A stretch of 64,000 nt of DNA from Mucidula mucida (taxonomy: Eukaryota > Basidiomycota > Agaricomycetes > Agaricales > Physalacriaceae). Where the stretch lies: NCBI GenBank assembly GCA_015501055.1, contig JADNYV010000103.1:1-64000 (forward strand). Direction: 5' to 3'. The first letter of the stretch is position 1. Each line of letters begins with the position of its first letter. Below, in pieces: positions 10,795 to 23,720 of this stretch. The position numbers and the translations under genes are program-made. Below the pieces are notes generated by a model. That model was not told the DNA's origin, made no database searches, and worked only from the letters and a program-made list of their open reading frames with translations.

Positions 10795-13245
10795 CTAGCA
10801 TTGACCTAGGAACGAGTTCTTTGGGAAAGTCTGTCCGTAGTCATCAACCCACGTTGTGAGATTAGCGTTCATATATGAGTCAATGTATCTGCAAAGAGAG
10901 GTCATCAGAGGAGACGAGAGGACAAGTTAACCACGAACGTCTCAATGTAAGCTTTTGTAGGATATTCCGGAGGATCACATCCTATGTTTATGGCGTCTTC
11001 TGGCTGGTAGACACGGATGTAATCTATACTCATGTGAACCGGGAAGCCAAGATGTGCTAGATCAACTGGACCAAAATTCGTCGACATTCCAAGATTCGCC
11101 AAAATGTACTGAGAACGCATGGTTAGAGCAGAAAAAGAAGCGAGTCCTGGCATACCATTGGCTCCTGGGGTATGGCTCTTGCTGAGATCTCGACTTTGTC
11201 GTCCGGCCCAACTCCATTGCCTTTGATAGACCAGGCAATTTTGTTATCAGAAATCCATGTTATGTACTGAAGAGGTTCGTCATTTACTCCACAACCAAAA
11301 AAGGCGAAGACGCTTACACCCTCGTCGTATCCAGGGCGGTACTATGTACAAAAATGATGAGATAATGAACCAAGCAGGAAACTTGAAGGTGCGTACCTCG
11401 AAGCCATAAATCGACGCACAACCACCGGTCTTCTCATAACATTGTGTATCCGTGTTCGTTACGACCGATGCCGCCTGCTGTGTGACGCTTCCCTTGAACG
11501 TATTGAGCTGGGAAATAGCTGGATCTGCCACGAAGAAATTTGCGGAAGAGTTGTCCCACTCGTAAGCGTAATTGAAAGGCTTTACAATATGTCGATTGAG
11601 CGCTTTGTGCGGTAAGAGAACGCGCTAGTTTCACATACCGCGAACTGCCCGGACTGTGACACTTGCGCAATCAACGTGTGTTCATTAATCTGTGGATTCG
11701 TCCATCAGATAGAACCGTGACGTTTCGAATGGAAAAAGAAAGGACGGACCTGAGCCTCGAATATGTCAATTTCTGGTGCAGAGCGGCCGACGTAAGTGTC
11801 GTCGGTATGTTTTGGGCCAGGATGACTTTCACCAGGGCACGTACACCTGGAAAGCCGCTGACCGGGAAGATACGACAGGGCACCTCCTTTGCCTTCATCG
11901 CCATCAATTGTAGCGAGATGTGGTACACCCTTTAGGGTCTGATTTGGAGCTGTTCCAACATCGCAAGCATCTAGAACCGACCATCAGCAGGGAGACATAC
12001 AAACATTCCACGCATACCATATGAATATGGCCACATTCCGTCTAATGATGCACCGTATCCGGCGCGCCCCAGGTTTCCCATTGTCCATACAGCTGGCCAC
12101 AGCCCAAGCACATTATCTGCACCAGGTAAAATGACGTTGGTTTCGATATAGCCTCCGGTGAAGCAAAACTTGTTCCTTGGTGTTCATCAGAAAGATGACG
12201 ACACCGTCGAGCTTTAGACCCTACCATGTGGATACCATGCCTTGGTAGGCGTCAGTAACTGCGCAGCACGACTCCGAACGAAGAAGTGAGGCTCACCGCC
12301 TTGATAGTGGAGGTTGTGCGTTTCCTTCTGAGAGAGCGTTATGACCATATAGCCACCTTCTGTCTTCACGGCCGCAGGATCATACCATTCCATATTATTC
12401 GTGCCCTAAAATTACCGGAATTCAGTACCCATAGAGGCGAATGAAGGCCGCACACACCCAGTAATGTAGATCGACAGCTTCCCAATAAGGATCCTCTCCT
12501 GGATAGAAAGAACGGCCGTCGGTATTAAACTCGTCGGAGAATACAAGTCGCATCGTTTTTGAATCGTCTTCCCATGACTTGATATTGTACGCCGCTTTGG
12601 GAGTCTCCTCGTCAATGAGACCCCAGTTCCCTGCGATATCGGGTATCTGCCCGCTAGCATTCAGGCCTCCCAAGTTGAATCCACCTTACGATTTTTGTAA
12701 GACTTTGAGGACGTATGGTAAACGTAGAATCACCTTGATTGGAGAGTGGTATTCGGGTATAAAAGCTAATGACAGGGTATCCCACGCTAGCGAAGGTAAG
12801 GTGTATGGAAAGGTAAACACGTTAATGAAGATGCTCACAAAAGTGCCAGTATTCCAATACATAGAAGCGCCAGGCAGCCAAGATTTGACAATCCACGCAT
12901 TGAAACAGCATGTCCGTCGTACTCTTTCTCACGCGATTTCTCCTGTGATGGTGTGTGTATGTGGTCGTCGGGCTCGACCAAGTCTGGAGAAAGATCGGCT
13001 CCCCATTGCTGAGGGTCGGGAGACAATGAATACTGCATCATATCGTCAATGGCACGTCATCGAATGTGATGAAATTCTGGCACCTTTTTCGACAATGAGA
13101 GAAATTCCTGGCTCTTTGAGGGATATGGGTTATCGAAATTAGACTGTGTAGAACGGTCATGATGACAGCACCGAGCCAAGAAAGGCCGACGCACGAATTC
13201 CGACCATTTGCTTGTACTTCGCGATAGTCTAGGAGTGGACGACAT
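10795..13245 (-). CDS. KRE6: Beta-glucan synthesis-associated protein, KRE6/SKN1 family (GH16)
   Basis: N-terminal cytoplasmic tail with [15 protein letters not shown] and [11 protein letters not shown], then one membrane segment ([19 protein letters not shown]), then an exported GH16-fold domain, the type II topology of this family. The catalytic signature is visible as EIDIFE. Conserved family blocks include [32 protein letters not shown] and the C-terminal [14 protein letters not shown]. The family acts in the secretory pathway and is needed for beta-1,6-glucan and wall assembly; the exact reaction is unsettled. Stop is at 10795-10797. At least nine introns are present. The first exon is uncertain: a start at 13245 gives [14 protein letters not shown] and could join YSLSPD through an intron ending at the CAG before 13032, but other starts are possible. 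Confidence 0.88.
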
Positions 13246-13920
13246 AACAGAGGCGAGCCGCCAGCAGGAAGAGGCGCAGGTAAGATAGAGAGAACGAAAG
13301 GCGCGGCAGACGGCAAGCGAGCGAATAAGGCAAGAAGCAAAAGGAAGCGGAAGTTTTGATGGTTACGGACGGCGTGGCTGAATATGGACAGTGTGCAGAT
13401 TGTACTCAGAAACGCGTGATCCTGATTCCCATGTCTTCTTCTCCACTGCTGCTGCATCTCCGGACATCGCAACAGCGCCCTGGTATTCAACTTTGCACGC
13501 GCCGCATTGACAGCGAATTGTTTTACATAGAGCGGAACCAAGGACACTAGGCGCTGTCCTCCTTCTTTGCTCCTTCAATCGAGGCGCAACGCTGAGGGCC
13601 TGAGGCCTGAGGCGGTGGCTGGTCAGGACCGCGACTGCGGCAGATCATGATGATCTGCCTCCATTATCTCCGTGCGCAAATAACAAACCGATCTCCGGAT
13701 ACTTCCTTGTTTAGACAAGTGCCGGCCACGACAAATCTGCATGACCCCCAAAAACCTCCACGCATATAGTAGTCTACAATGTACATACACAATTTGAATA
13801 CACAAGATGGTATCACAGCAATGTCCACGTCTACGTGATCAACACACAGTCATAAGTACAACAGTTAGATAATGTTAGATCATAACAATTTGGTGATTAC
13901 ACCCAATCCCTGGCGAAGAG
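13246..13920. other. Intergenic region between KRE6 promoter and GTPBP1-like 3' end
   Basis: About 0.7 kb. The antisense-looking frames at 13038-13578 overlap KRE6 exons or its promoter and have no domain. I see no other feature. Confidence 0.4.
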
Positions 13921-16532
13921 TCAGCAAAGAACATCAGAAAGATTCACGGCGCCGACCTTCGTTTTCCCCTCTCGGAATAACAACTTCATACCCTCTTTCA
14001 CAAACTCGGGATGGGAAATGAATTCAAACGTTACCGTCGCTCGGTCGCCTGTCCGGAGAATTCCTTCTGGATGATCCATGCTAACAATTCGAACGGTCTG
14101 CCTGACAGCCTACAACCTCCGTTAGTCTTCGCTGTGAACGCGAAAAAAGAAACCGAACGCACGCCACAGTGCAACATGGCCTATACACGGGTCCATCAGA
14201 AGCAGCCAACGACGAAATTATCACCCACCTGATAATTCTTCTGCAACGTTGTGTTATGGCTACAAAACACGTTAGGATGGCAAAGGTGAAACAGGAGAGA
14301 GAGGAACGAACTATAGAATCAATACCTGTCCCTCAAATTGCCGAATAGCTACATCCGGGGAATTCAGAAGTTGTTCGCACGATGGTAATCTGTTCCTTAC
14401 CACGAGGGGGGCCCTCGCTCTTGCTTACGATTACCATGCCTTTGCGCACGGTATCGCGCAGTACCCGCTTCAAAGCAAATGAGACACACTGTCCAGCCTC
14501 CGCCGATGTTACAGGCGCTCTATTAGCCTTGAATGTTAGAAGTTTTGAGAGCACCTGTCACTACACACCTCTTCCGTTGCATGTCCTTGATTACGGTAGG
14601 TGTGAAGTTTCCGTTGGAGTCCGGGCCAAAAAGTACAGCATCACCGACCTTGGCCCGCCCGTTGTTGACGATCCCATTTACAACGGTGCCGACATACGGA
14701 ACAGACCACACTTCGGTGACAGAGAACTACGCAAATGAAGTGAAAGAATAATCGCATCGAAGTAACGTACCTCCAACGGCTGATCGGCCGCAAACTTCTC
14801 CTTGTCGCCTTCACTTGAAGGCAAGAGGTTCAAAAAAGTGCGAACCTAGATAATGATACAGCCGTGCTTCGCCACCAGAGAACAACTTACATGGTCTAGA
14901 CCTTCCCCGGTAACGTTAGAGACCTGGAAGATGGGACACACTCTGGATTCATCATTGAATTTGGGAAAGGCCGATCAAGTGCTATGACTTACTTGTTCTT
15001 GCCGAACGAAGTTGCAATCTCAACAGCGGCCTCAGTGGACTTGACGAAGACGGGCTGCTTGCTGAGATCGCTTAGTCAACTGTGCAAGACTGGATACACG
15101 GTAACGACGAACCGACAACCTGGACTCTTCAGAATTTTCACGACCTGGTCAATGGTATCCTTCATGACGTTCGCTGGAGTCATGTCGATCTTGCGAGCAG
15201 TCAAATTCATAGTAATGTTCTCTAAACGTGTACCCCATACCTTGGTGATACATACGACAATTGGAACGCTTAGAGCTAACGCGATCGATAAGTGCTCCTT
15301 TGACATCCCAATCAAACCAGCATTAGCTCCAACTATCAGGATTACACAAGACGGGGCGCCCGAAGTGAGACCGTATAATGTCGTCTTCAGATACCGTTCA
15401 TGCCCAGCCAAGTCTAGAGCCAATTATGTGACTGAAATCGTAGGACGTGTCAACATACCGATGAAGGAGACGATCTTCGCCGCTTGCGCCGAGATATCCT
15501 CCCACCCTAACTTCTCTCTCCGCACAATCTCGGGGTCGGCGGAAGGAGTTACATGTGGTAGAATGGGCGCCCCGGATGGCCCGAAGCCAAGGATCTGTGA
15601 AGTTTGAGTTGAGCTCAAGCAAATCACGGTTTACAACTACCTCCATTCCAACAGACGAAGTTCTGCCACTTTCGATTTCATGTTTGTGCCGAAATAATGC
15701 GACTCGCGCTCGTCCCCTGCCATCATCGAGAGCGCCTGGCCAAGTGTGAATCATGGGGACGTAACTTGAGATATAAAACGTACCACGCGTTAAGACACCG
15801 AGCGTAGTAGACTTGCCACTATCGACATTCCCTACGACTGCACATCGAACCTCGGGAGTAAGGGAAACATTGGGAGGGGGCAGCCGTAATAATACAGTTA
15901 ATCTTGGATGCCCCATCTTCCCATCGACCAACACGGACACCTGATGTGGATCGGTTATTAGTACGAAGCGAATGTTCATGACTGGACTGACCTTTCCGCC
16001 AATCTCCTCCACTGCTTCAGTAAGCTTAGTGCGCAGAAATGTCAAATCCTCTACGGTTCGCTCTTGTCCTGACCAGCCTTCAGAGTCATCGGTAAGAGTT
16101 CCTGCTAATAACGCCGCATTTGGAGGCTGGGCGCCAATCCGTAACACGTATTCGCCAAAATTTCGGGTTATTATGATGGCTAAAGTGTCGCGCGCGCGCT
16201 CATAGTCGGCAGGGAGCTTGGAAAGCAGTTGGGTCTACACCATGGATCATCAAGGACACGTATACCCGCAAACTCATGAGACATACTATAAGCTTCTCCT
16301 CGACTTCAGCTAAGTCGACATTGCTGAAGGGCTCTTCATCGATGACTACCGGAGCCACAGGCTCTGCCTTGCCCTTGCCCTTGCCTTTCTGAGTTTCCTT
16401 GGTTGTCTTCTCCTTGACCATAGTTGCGGCGCCTTGTAAGCGCTGCTTGTTTAGTTCGCGGTTGTGTATGTCGTCGATCTCGTGTTGGAAAGTGCGTAGA
16501 CTGGTCATTTTCTCTCCAGCTTTGACGGCCAT
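13921..16532 (-). CDS. GTPBP1: GTPBP1/GTPBP2-type translational GTPase
   Basis: Starts [16 protein letters not shown], followed by a Lys-rich segment ([10 protein letters not shown]). The GTP-binding motifs are clear: G1 as [10 protein letters not shown]3 as [13 protein letters not shown] (Ala-Gly-His, typical of the GTPBP1 subgroup) and G4 as TKID, split by an intron between K and I. Before the G domain sits the family-specific region with [13 protein letters not shown]. After it come two EF-Tu-like beta-barrels, with [18 protein letters not shown] and [21 protein letters not shown], and the tail [14 protein letters not shown]1 proteins are linked to mRNA surveillance and ribosome-associated quality control in animals; the fungal role is less known. 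It shares a 360-bp divergent promoter with CTF4. Confidence 0.9.
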
Positions 16533-16892
16533 CCTGACAGGATCGAGTCAAGTTGACTGTGATCGACAGAATGAAATCGGGGTCACACTACGTCACGTCG
16601 AGTCAGTGTTGCCAAACTCTGACATTTGCCTCATTTTGTACATTCATTGACTTGGAAATCGAAATCATTACGCTGCTGAAATGCATAAGAAACGGAGGTG
16701 AATCATGGTTGCTAGGGTTAGGGTTAGACGCGTGTCACTGGCACGTTTTTACATTGTCACGTCACTCAACGCGTCTCTTCCTCATCCTGTACTGTCGTTC
16801 TGCTGTTATTGCTACGCTACACATCACGCGGTGCCTAGGCGAAACACACGACCGTACATCCTGCTTCAAACGTGAACCAATTGCCCCCACCT
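16533..16892. promoter_or_regulatory. Divergent promoter of GTPBP1-like gene and CTF4, with a telobox
   Basis: A 360-bp gap between two divergently transcribed genes. At 16713-16727 it holds TAGGGTTAGGGTTAG, two and a half units of the common eukaryotic telomere repeat. Such telobox words occur in fungal promoters and can be bound by Myb-domain telobox factors such as Tbf1. Function here is inference. Confidence 0.5.
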
Positions 16893-19800
16893 ATGGCGTC
16901 GTCAGATAATCGTCGACTACTCAACGGGGCTGACCATATATGTTTTGCTTATTCCAAAGATGGGACGTACGTGGCAATACCTCATGTACGAAACGTGAAA
17001 GCCCTAATGTTTACTCTAGACGCGTCTTTGTTGGTGGAGGTGACGCGACCATTGTTATGCTCGATATGCGGGAGGGCCACGGAGACGGTGAACCGCCATC
17101 GTACTCGGACTGGGATGAGAAAGTTACTTGCATCGACACATGCGTACGCTATCTCATCTGCTCCTCCTTCGCCGTTTATTCTTCTGACTTTCAATTCAAT
17201 TACTAGAAAGACTATATGATTGCAGGATCCGAGGATTCGACAGTTCGTCGATTCGACAAAAACACGCTTGAATTCTTGGGAAATGTCACACAAACAGAAG
17301 CAATCGGCATATTCTGCTTGTCTATAGATCCTAAAGGGAAGAAGGTCGCTGTTGGCTCTCAGTGCGTGAAACTATACATTTCACTCGTGAAGGAACGTCT
17401 AACGAATGCTTTGGTAGAGAGCCTGTGCTAAAGGTTGTCGAATTAGAGGCCGAGACTTATACATAAAACTCGAGGACCACCCGAGTGGCGTACGCAAAGT
17501 GTCATGGCATCCAACTCTTCCATTACTCGTCCGTTTTTTCATGCCACAATCATGATATCATGCTCACTGGCTTCCAAGGTTGCTTGTGGCTGCAATGGAG
17601 TCATAACAGTCTGGGACCTAACCGATAACACTCCGCATATCGTGAAGAAAATGGACGGTATTATACCTGCAGTTAAAGACTCTCAGTGAGTTTCCCACCA
17701 TGCAGAGGTATCGACTGTCCTCATCGGTAACAGATCTCCGCAATTTATGCAAGACTGTTCGGTCGTATGGCATCCGTCGGGCGAACACTTCTTCGTCATA
17801 ACTAAAAGCCACGAAGTCATCACCGTCTCTCGATCTAGCTGGTCTAAAACCTCTACATTCTCCGACACTCAAGCAGTAGGAACTCCAACCGCCTTGGCCA
17901 TGTCTGTCAATGGGGTTTACCTTGCTACTGTTATTGCTTCCACAGTATATGTATGGTCTACTGAAACTCGCAGAATCATCTCAACACGGTTAGTTCACCA
18001 TTTGACGTTCAATGGTTGCCTGACAGTTGAATAGCATTATTGGTGTCAATAAGGACAAGTTCGTAACCCAGCTGGCCTTTTCTCCTACAGAAAACCTTTT
18101 GAGCTATGCGGACTCGGAGGGCTGGTATGGTACACTTAAAAGCATAATTCCGGCCAGCATGCCCAGTCCAATAAACTCAGCCCCGAGCACCAAGCATCCA
18201 CGACGCTGCCGAAGAACAGAGATACCCAGATCATCAGATTTTGACCAAGCCGATGATACCGAAATGGAAGAAATGTGGCGTGACACCGAGAACAACCGTC
18301 CACAAACTCCAGATCATGATATACCACAGTATTCGGAACCAGGTAGAGACCGTTTCAGGCGCCATAAATGTTGATTGATTTATATTACAGTAAGCGTAAC
18401 GGAACCTCAACCTCCCTTTCAACCAGCTTCTACACCAATGCATCTCAAAAAGAGATACCTCGGTATGAAGCATCCCGGTGTTTACGTCCAAGTCCATTCT
18501 GACGTCTCGACAGCGTACAATACACTTGGTGTCATTGAAGTGAGCGACCAAGACACTCACCACGTCGTCAACATTGAGATGTTTGATAAATCGACGCGTC
18601 GTGGAATGCACTTTAATGACCCTTTCAAATTCGACATGGGCTATCTCGGTGATGACGTCTCGTTCGGCTGTTGCTTTCCAGCTTATTGAACGGCTTTGCA
18701 GGTGAACGCGGTGCACTATTCGCGTGTCAACCGGAGGGGGAGCATTCCGCCAAGGTTGCCTACAAGCCTTATGGAGGGTGGTCTGCCCAGAGCAATTGGA
18801 CGTACGATCTCAAGCGCAACGACGTCCGTGTCCTTGGTATTGCGACTGGAAGCATGCTCCGTCATCGAGTCTCCGTGACAGAGCGAACGACGATCTGCAA
18901 GGGTTCGGAAACGTTGTCATCGCCACAGATGAGGGTGACCTCACGTTCCTGAGTGGCACTGGGCGCGAGCGACGGATTATGGGTTTGGGCGCAGACTTCA
19001 TCTCGATGGTTGCGAGCGCGGAGTGGGTTTTTGTTGTCTACCGCGCAGGTCCTACAACATCGGACGGTATGTCATTCAATGTTGTATTCCTGCAATATAC
19101 TCAAGTCAATGATCCCTAGGGTCTCAAAATCTATCATATAGTATGATCAACTTTGACGATTTCACTGTAAGACAGCGCGACTTTCTACCTGTTGCAAAGG
19201 GCCATGTTCTGAAGTGGATTGGTATCACTGAAGAAGGAGTAAGATATCTTGTTGTGTCTTCATATTGCAATCTGAACGTGGCTTAGGCACCTGCAATGTA
19301 CGACAGCAGTGGCCGAGTTCATATATTAACGAATCATCGGATACCGCACCACGCAACCTGGGCGCGTGTTATGGACACGACTTTGCTTGAGAGACGCCAA
19401 GGAAAAGATGAATCATACTGGCCCGTCGGCATTACTGGAGGAAACTTCATGTGTCTAATTCTCAAGGTTTGGGGTCCCACGTTTGTTCGCAGCGACGAGA
19501 GGTTGATCTACATTCCCTTAGGGTCGACAAGAGTATCCTGAATTCCCTCGTCCACTCATCCAAGAGTTGCCAATCACCATGCCTTTCAGAGGAGAGGATC
19601 CCAAAGAAGAAGAGTACGTTGATTCCGCAATCTCCCGAGACGCCATCTCACAACGTGAACAGACTTGAGCGTGGCATGCTGCTACGCGACTTGTCATTGG
19701 ACGCGCTCGACGAGGAGTTGACCAACGACGATATCATCGATAGGGAGAAAGCGATGGACAAGGAGTTCATCAAACTTATTCAGAACGCTTGCAAGGATGA

Positions 19801-20807
19801 CAACGTTCCCCGTGCAATCGAACTGACCAAGTTGTTGCACAACACCCACGCACTCACCGCAGTGATCAAAATTGCGGATTTCTACTCTCTAGTCGGGTTC
19901 AGAGAGAAAGTCGAACGATTGTCAGAGATCCGCACAGAAAGCGAGGACCGCCTTATTCTTGCCCGCGAGAAGCGTCGACAGTGGAACAAGCCTGAAGCGC
20001 CCCCTCGTCGACTCCCCGACGTTGAAGATTCCATCAGTCGGGCTCCGAAGCCTTTCCAGGACTTTGGACCACCTCCACCCATAGCTAGACCCGGTCTTTC
20101 GCGTGCTCGACCAGGCGTCGAAAGCTCGAAATATACTTCGAAGACCACCGTTGCGCCTCCTGCGGCTTGGGAAGAGCTCGACCCCCCCGCTGAGAAAAGT
20201 GCGACTACCACTCCTGAAGGGAAACGGAAACGAAGCCCCGACGTGGAGGACTCTCCTGCACAGTCGATGCCACCTCCGAAACAGAGCAGTATGTTCGCAC
20301 TTACTACTTGAGTCCATCTGACCAATTATCCACAGAACCCAATCCCTTTGCCCGCAAGCAACTACAACCCGCAGACGTGTCCCGGAATCCATTTGCTCGG
20401 AGAAATGAATCCCACAAGGTTATACAGAAAAGCGAGAGCTTTTTTGATAAAGTTGATGCAGCAGAATCTAATGGAGTCAAGGCGAAACGTGAGTCGATTC
20501 GCAACTACTGGACACCTCTGACCGTATACTCTCCGTAGGATCTGTGAAAGGAAAAGAGAAAGAGAGTAAAGACAAGAAGGAACTAGGACCACGGCAGACG
20601 ACACTGTTCGGTATGCTTCCAAAGAACGGGTCTTTGAAAAAGACAAATCCCAAAGCGTCGGAGGAGTCGGAGGCGAATGAGGCTGCCGCAGACTCTCAAG
20701 CAACAGACATCCCGATGTCAGATATGCCGGGCTCTGACGTTACTCTGGTCGGGACACAGCCTTCAGACTGGGAAGAGACACAACTCAACGACGAGGAAAT
20801 GTCATAA
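16893..20807 (+). CDS. CTF4: Replisome adaptor CTF4/WDHD1/Mcl1 (frame interrupted once or twice)
   Basis: The start at 16893 gives [21 protein letters not shown]-terminal WD40 repeats are seen in [23 protein letters not shown] and [11 protein letters not shown]. The middle SepB-type beta-propeller has [39 protein letters not shown] and [13 protein letters not shown] helical region ([16 protein letters not shown]) and a disordered tail rich in Pro, Lys and Asp follow. The family links the CMG helicase to DNA polymerase alpha in the nucleus and serves sister-chromatid cohesion. The tail holds QTTLFGML, close to a PCNA-binding motif but without the usual aromatic pair. The frame shifts near 18848; one extra G in GGAAG restores it. 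Near 17418-17466 there is either a second missing base or a longer intron (17362-17446). These look like consensus errors, not decay. Confidence 0.9.
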
Positions 20808-20846
20808 ATCCTGTAATTACCTAGATTTATTGTACTGGTTATACGC

Positions 20847-22412
20847 CTATTTATATCTCTGTTTTCGTTCCTCTTGAACAGCTTCTCCGATACCGAGATC
20901 CTAGGGCGAGTTGAATGAGGCTAGAAACGGGAAGACCAGTTCCTCACCTGAGGCGCAAATGGCCAATTGTCGAATGCTTTGACGATGAGAGCCCAGTCGC
21001 GAACGGTTAATTCCCTCAACTTGGTCTCCGGGTCGATGTATTCATCAGGAGGAAGTGAGGGGTCGTGCAGTTTTTTACTCAAGGAATCCCCATTAGCGCC
21101 AAGGAGCCTGGAGAATATATGAATCAGCGGGGTTGCATCGTAGAAGGAGTCTGGATCCGTACGAAAGAGCGCGCGAGACAGGCTGGGCCTTGAGTACAAA
21201 CATGCGGCGGAGACAGTAGTCCCATTTGTCGAGAAGATCAGGACGTATAACCTGTAGGAATTCAATGCTGAATCTTGAAAGCAAGCAAGGACCGCACCTC
21301 ATCCGCACGAGGTTCAAGCACCATTGTCTGGAAAGGCAATCCGAGAAGCTTGTTGTCCTTTCTGGCCTTAATACTGGCCAGAGTCTTGACCCTGTAGGCG
21401 CCCGGTGCAGGATGGAAGTGGTCGACGAATGGTTGAGTCGCGTCGAACGGCAATGGCTCCCTGACCGTCGCTGTCGCCTCTCTAATGAGGGTCAATTTGC
21501 ATCGAGTGGATGACGCTTTATGTTCTGGAGCGGCAGTCAATCGCTTCATAAAAGTCAAGCGATGCAGGACAGTGGTGTGGCGGACATACCGACGTAACGA
21601 ACGAGCCCAACACCATGTTGAGAGAGACGCGCCCAAATTTAAACAGCCACTGGCGCCCAGGAATGAAGCGGAGAAGCTGTGATACGAGTTGCTCGCCATG
21701 AGAGGTACTTGGTATGTGACTGATCCATTGGAGTTGAGGGTGTACTTGATAAGACGGTGAACAAAAGGTACAGATATGGAGCGAGTTTTGACGTACGGCT
21801 GTCCCAAGGATGCTCAAGAACATCTTTCAAGTGCCCATCTTCTTCAAGGAGGTCATAGGTACTCCAGTACAAACCGGAATGTGGAAGGACGACTAGCGAT
21901 CGTCGACTTCTTGCAAACACTAAGAGAAATTAAGTACGACATTCTCAAAACGACAAGACAACGCACGGTCAAGGCGGGAAGATACTCTCCAACATCTTCT
22001 AGCACAATTATCTTTTTGATTCTTTCTCTGGGGAGTGCAAGCAGTGCTCTCGTGAGCTGACCGGGTCCTGGCACCCATTAGCGCGACCGTTTGGATAGTT
22101 TGACTGATATAACGCACCAGCATATGCTTCAATGATGATTTTATCCTTGGAGCCCTTTGGAACGAATGCCTCTGCTATTTTCGCTGCAGTCTTCGGGTTG
22201 GCCACGGATACGCGATGGGACGACCCGTGCGTATAGCGCCATTTGCTGCCCCATTCCTCTGGCGGAGGAAGCGCCACATCGGCTAGACTCTTGTAGCTCG
22301 ATGGACTTGCATGAAATCGACGCCAGCACCCCGCCCGCAGAGGTAGTATTAAAACTGGGACGCGTCGGGGAATGGCTCTTGTTAAGAGAAGCATCACATT
22401 ACATAAGGTCAA
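20847..22412 (-). CDS. Mitochondrial rRNA adenine dimethyltransferase / TFB-like protein
   Basis: The N-terminus is rich in Arg and Leu (RRVPVLILPLRAGCWRRFHAS), as expected of a mitochondrial targeting peptide. The KsgA/Dim1-family SAM site is EAYAGPGQLTRALL, joined across an intron. Downstream blocks include YDLLEEDGHLKDV, PWDS and the C-terminal WDYCLRRMFVLKAQPV and WPFAPQ. Members dimethylate the small mitochondrial rRNA or act as mitochondrial transcription factor B (Mtf1); sequence alone does not decide between them. The frame slips near 21893-21898, where one extra C would give a continuous VDDRLVVLPHSG. The stop at 20847 is only 39 bp from the CTF4 stop on the other strand, so the 3' ends very probably overlap. 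Confidence 0.82.
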
Positions 22413-22553
22413 ATAATGTTCTCAAACGGGGCCACATGGCGAGCTCAGCCAGTGACCGGTGTTGACCTGGTGGTGGATTGATCAAAGGTGTAAACTCCTT
22501 TCAATATAGCACAGTGCCCAAACCTGACTAACTCGTATATTACTGCACCTTTC

Positions 22554-23720
22554 TCATTGTGTTTCTTTCTCCACCATTTCCTTCTTCTTCAAGATACCAA
22601 ACTTAGAGACATCTCCCCACCGCCCCGTCTTGAACATTTCTCTCACGTTGACCCCCGCAAGTAACAGGAACGACGCGATGAACTCGGGAAGTACGTGAAA
22701 CAAATAGAAAGTTGCCTTCTCCGCTGGAGTATTCTGAGAACCTGGTAGCGTAGAATCCAAGGCGGTCGTTTGGTTGTACATCACCGAAAGACGGTATATC
22801 GTGGGCATGGCCTGAGTTCAAAATCATTGCGACTTCTTTCCGAAAAATCGTCCACAGAACTTACCAGGAGCCCGCAGAACAAAACCATGTATCCAAATGC
22901 CCGTTCATGTGTCCTGTTCAATCGTTTTGCCCAAAAAAAGGTAGCCATGGTCGCCCAAAAGATTGCAAACGCAGCCAGCGCTGTGCTTACATATCTGAGG
23001 AAAGGTGAACATTAGAAATCACGACAAGTCTGGTATCACCTCACCTCAGAGCCTGGTTCTCCGCCGTTTTGGTAGCGTCGTCGCGCTGGTGTATGAGCCT
23101 GGCATTTCCAACCATTGCCGTGATGTAGCCAGCCAGCATAACCACGGAGAGAACATCACACATCCGCCTATATCGAAATCTTCGCTTGGGATCGTCGGTC
23201 ACCCTCGCTGTATTTGTCGACGACGTGAACAAGGACCGCGGACTGCAGGACTGTGCTTTCACCAGCTTAGGCGCTGAGGATATCGTGGGTAGCTGATCCA
23301 GAGCATATGTCGGTAGAGACTCGTCGGGACGCGTAGAGTTGACCAGTAGACAGCGCAGAATGCTGCAGACATCGCCAAAGATGATGATAAATCCAATCGA
23401 CCATGTTACAGAGATGTACTCCGTCAAACCCTGTGATTCAGTGCCAGGATGAGCTGCGACTGCCGCGCGCAAGGAGAACACGATAGTCCTAAATGTCAAC
23501 CCCAGTCAACTTCCAAACGCTGCAGTAACCAGATCACCCGAGCGTACCTCTCCACTACAAATCCTCCGGTGCCTGAAATACAAGCTGTGACAGCATTCCT
23601 ATTCTTAAACTGCTGAAAGATGTAAAAGATCGAGAGCACCCCGTACGAGACTGAGAAAATTATACACGGAATCAGTTCTTGCTCGAGCGTGATGCCGCCG
23701 ACTGGAGAGGGGAAAGTCAT
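22554..23720 (-). CDS. Multipass membrane protein of unknown function
   Basis: About seven hydrophobic segments can be seen, for example LIPCIIFSVSYGVLSIFYIF, VTWSIGFIIIFGDVCSIL, VLSVVMLAGYITAMVG, FAIFWATMATFFWA and FIASFLLLAGV. A Ser/Thr-rich loop lies in the middle and a charged tail (KKKEMVEKETQ) at the end. Introns near 23500, 23020 and 22840 join in frame. The topology recalls fungal seven-helix proteins such as the RTA1-like group, but no signature residue convinces me. Its job is unknown. It lies between the two rRNA dimethyltransferase-family genes on the same strand. Confidence 0.7.

Noticed and set aside
13038..13547. 169-residue minus-strand ORF upstream of KRE6
   Set aside because: It has a frame different from the KRE6 exon it overlaps and no conserved motif; at most a piece may belong to the KRE6 5' exon.
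16713..16727. Telomere end or interstitial telomere scar
   Set aside because: Only two and a half repeat units, inside a normal promoter between intact genes; treated as a telobox word instead.
16893..20807. CTF4 as a pseudogene
   Set aside because: Only one clear slip, at a short G run, with long conserved stretches on both sides, intact splice sites and a normal C-terminus; a base-calling error is more likely.
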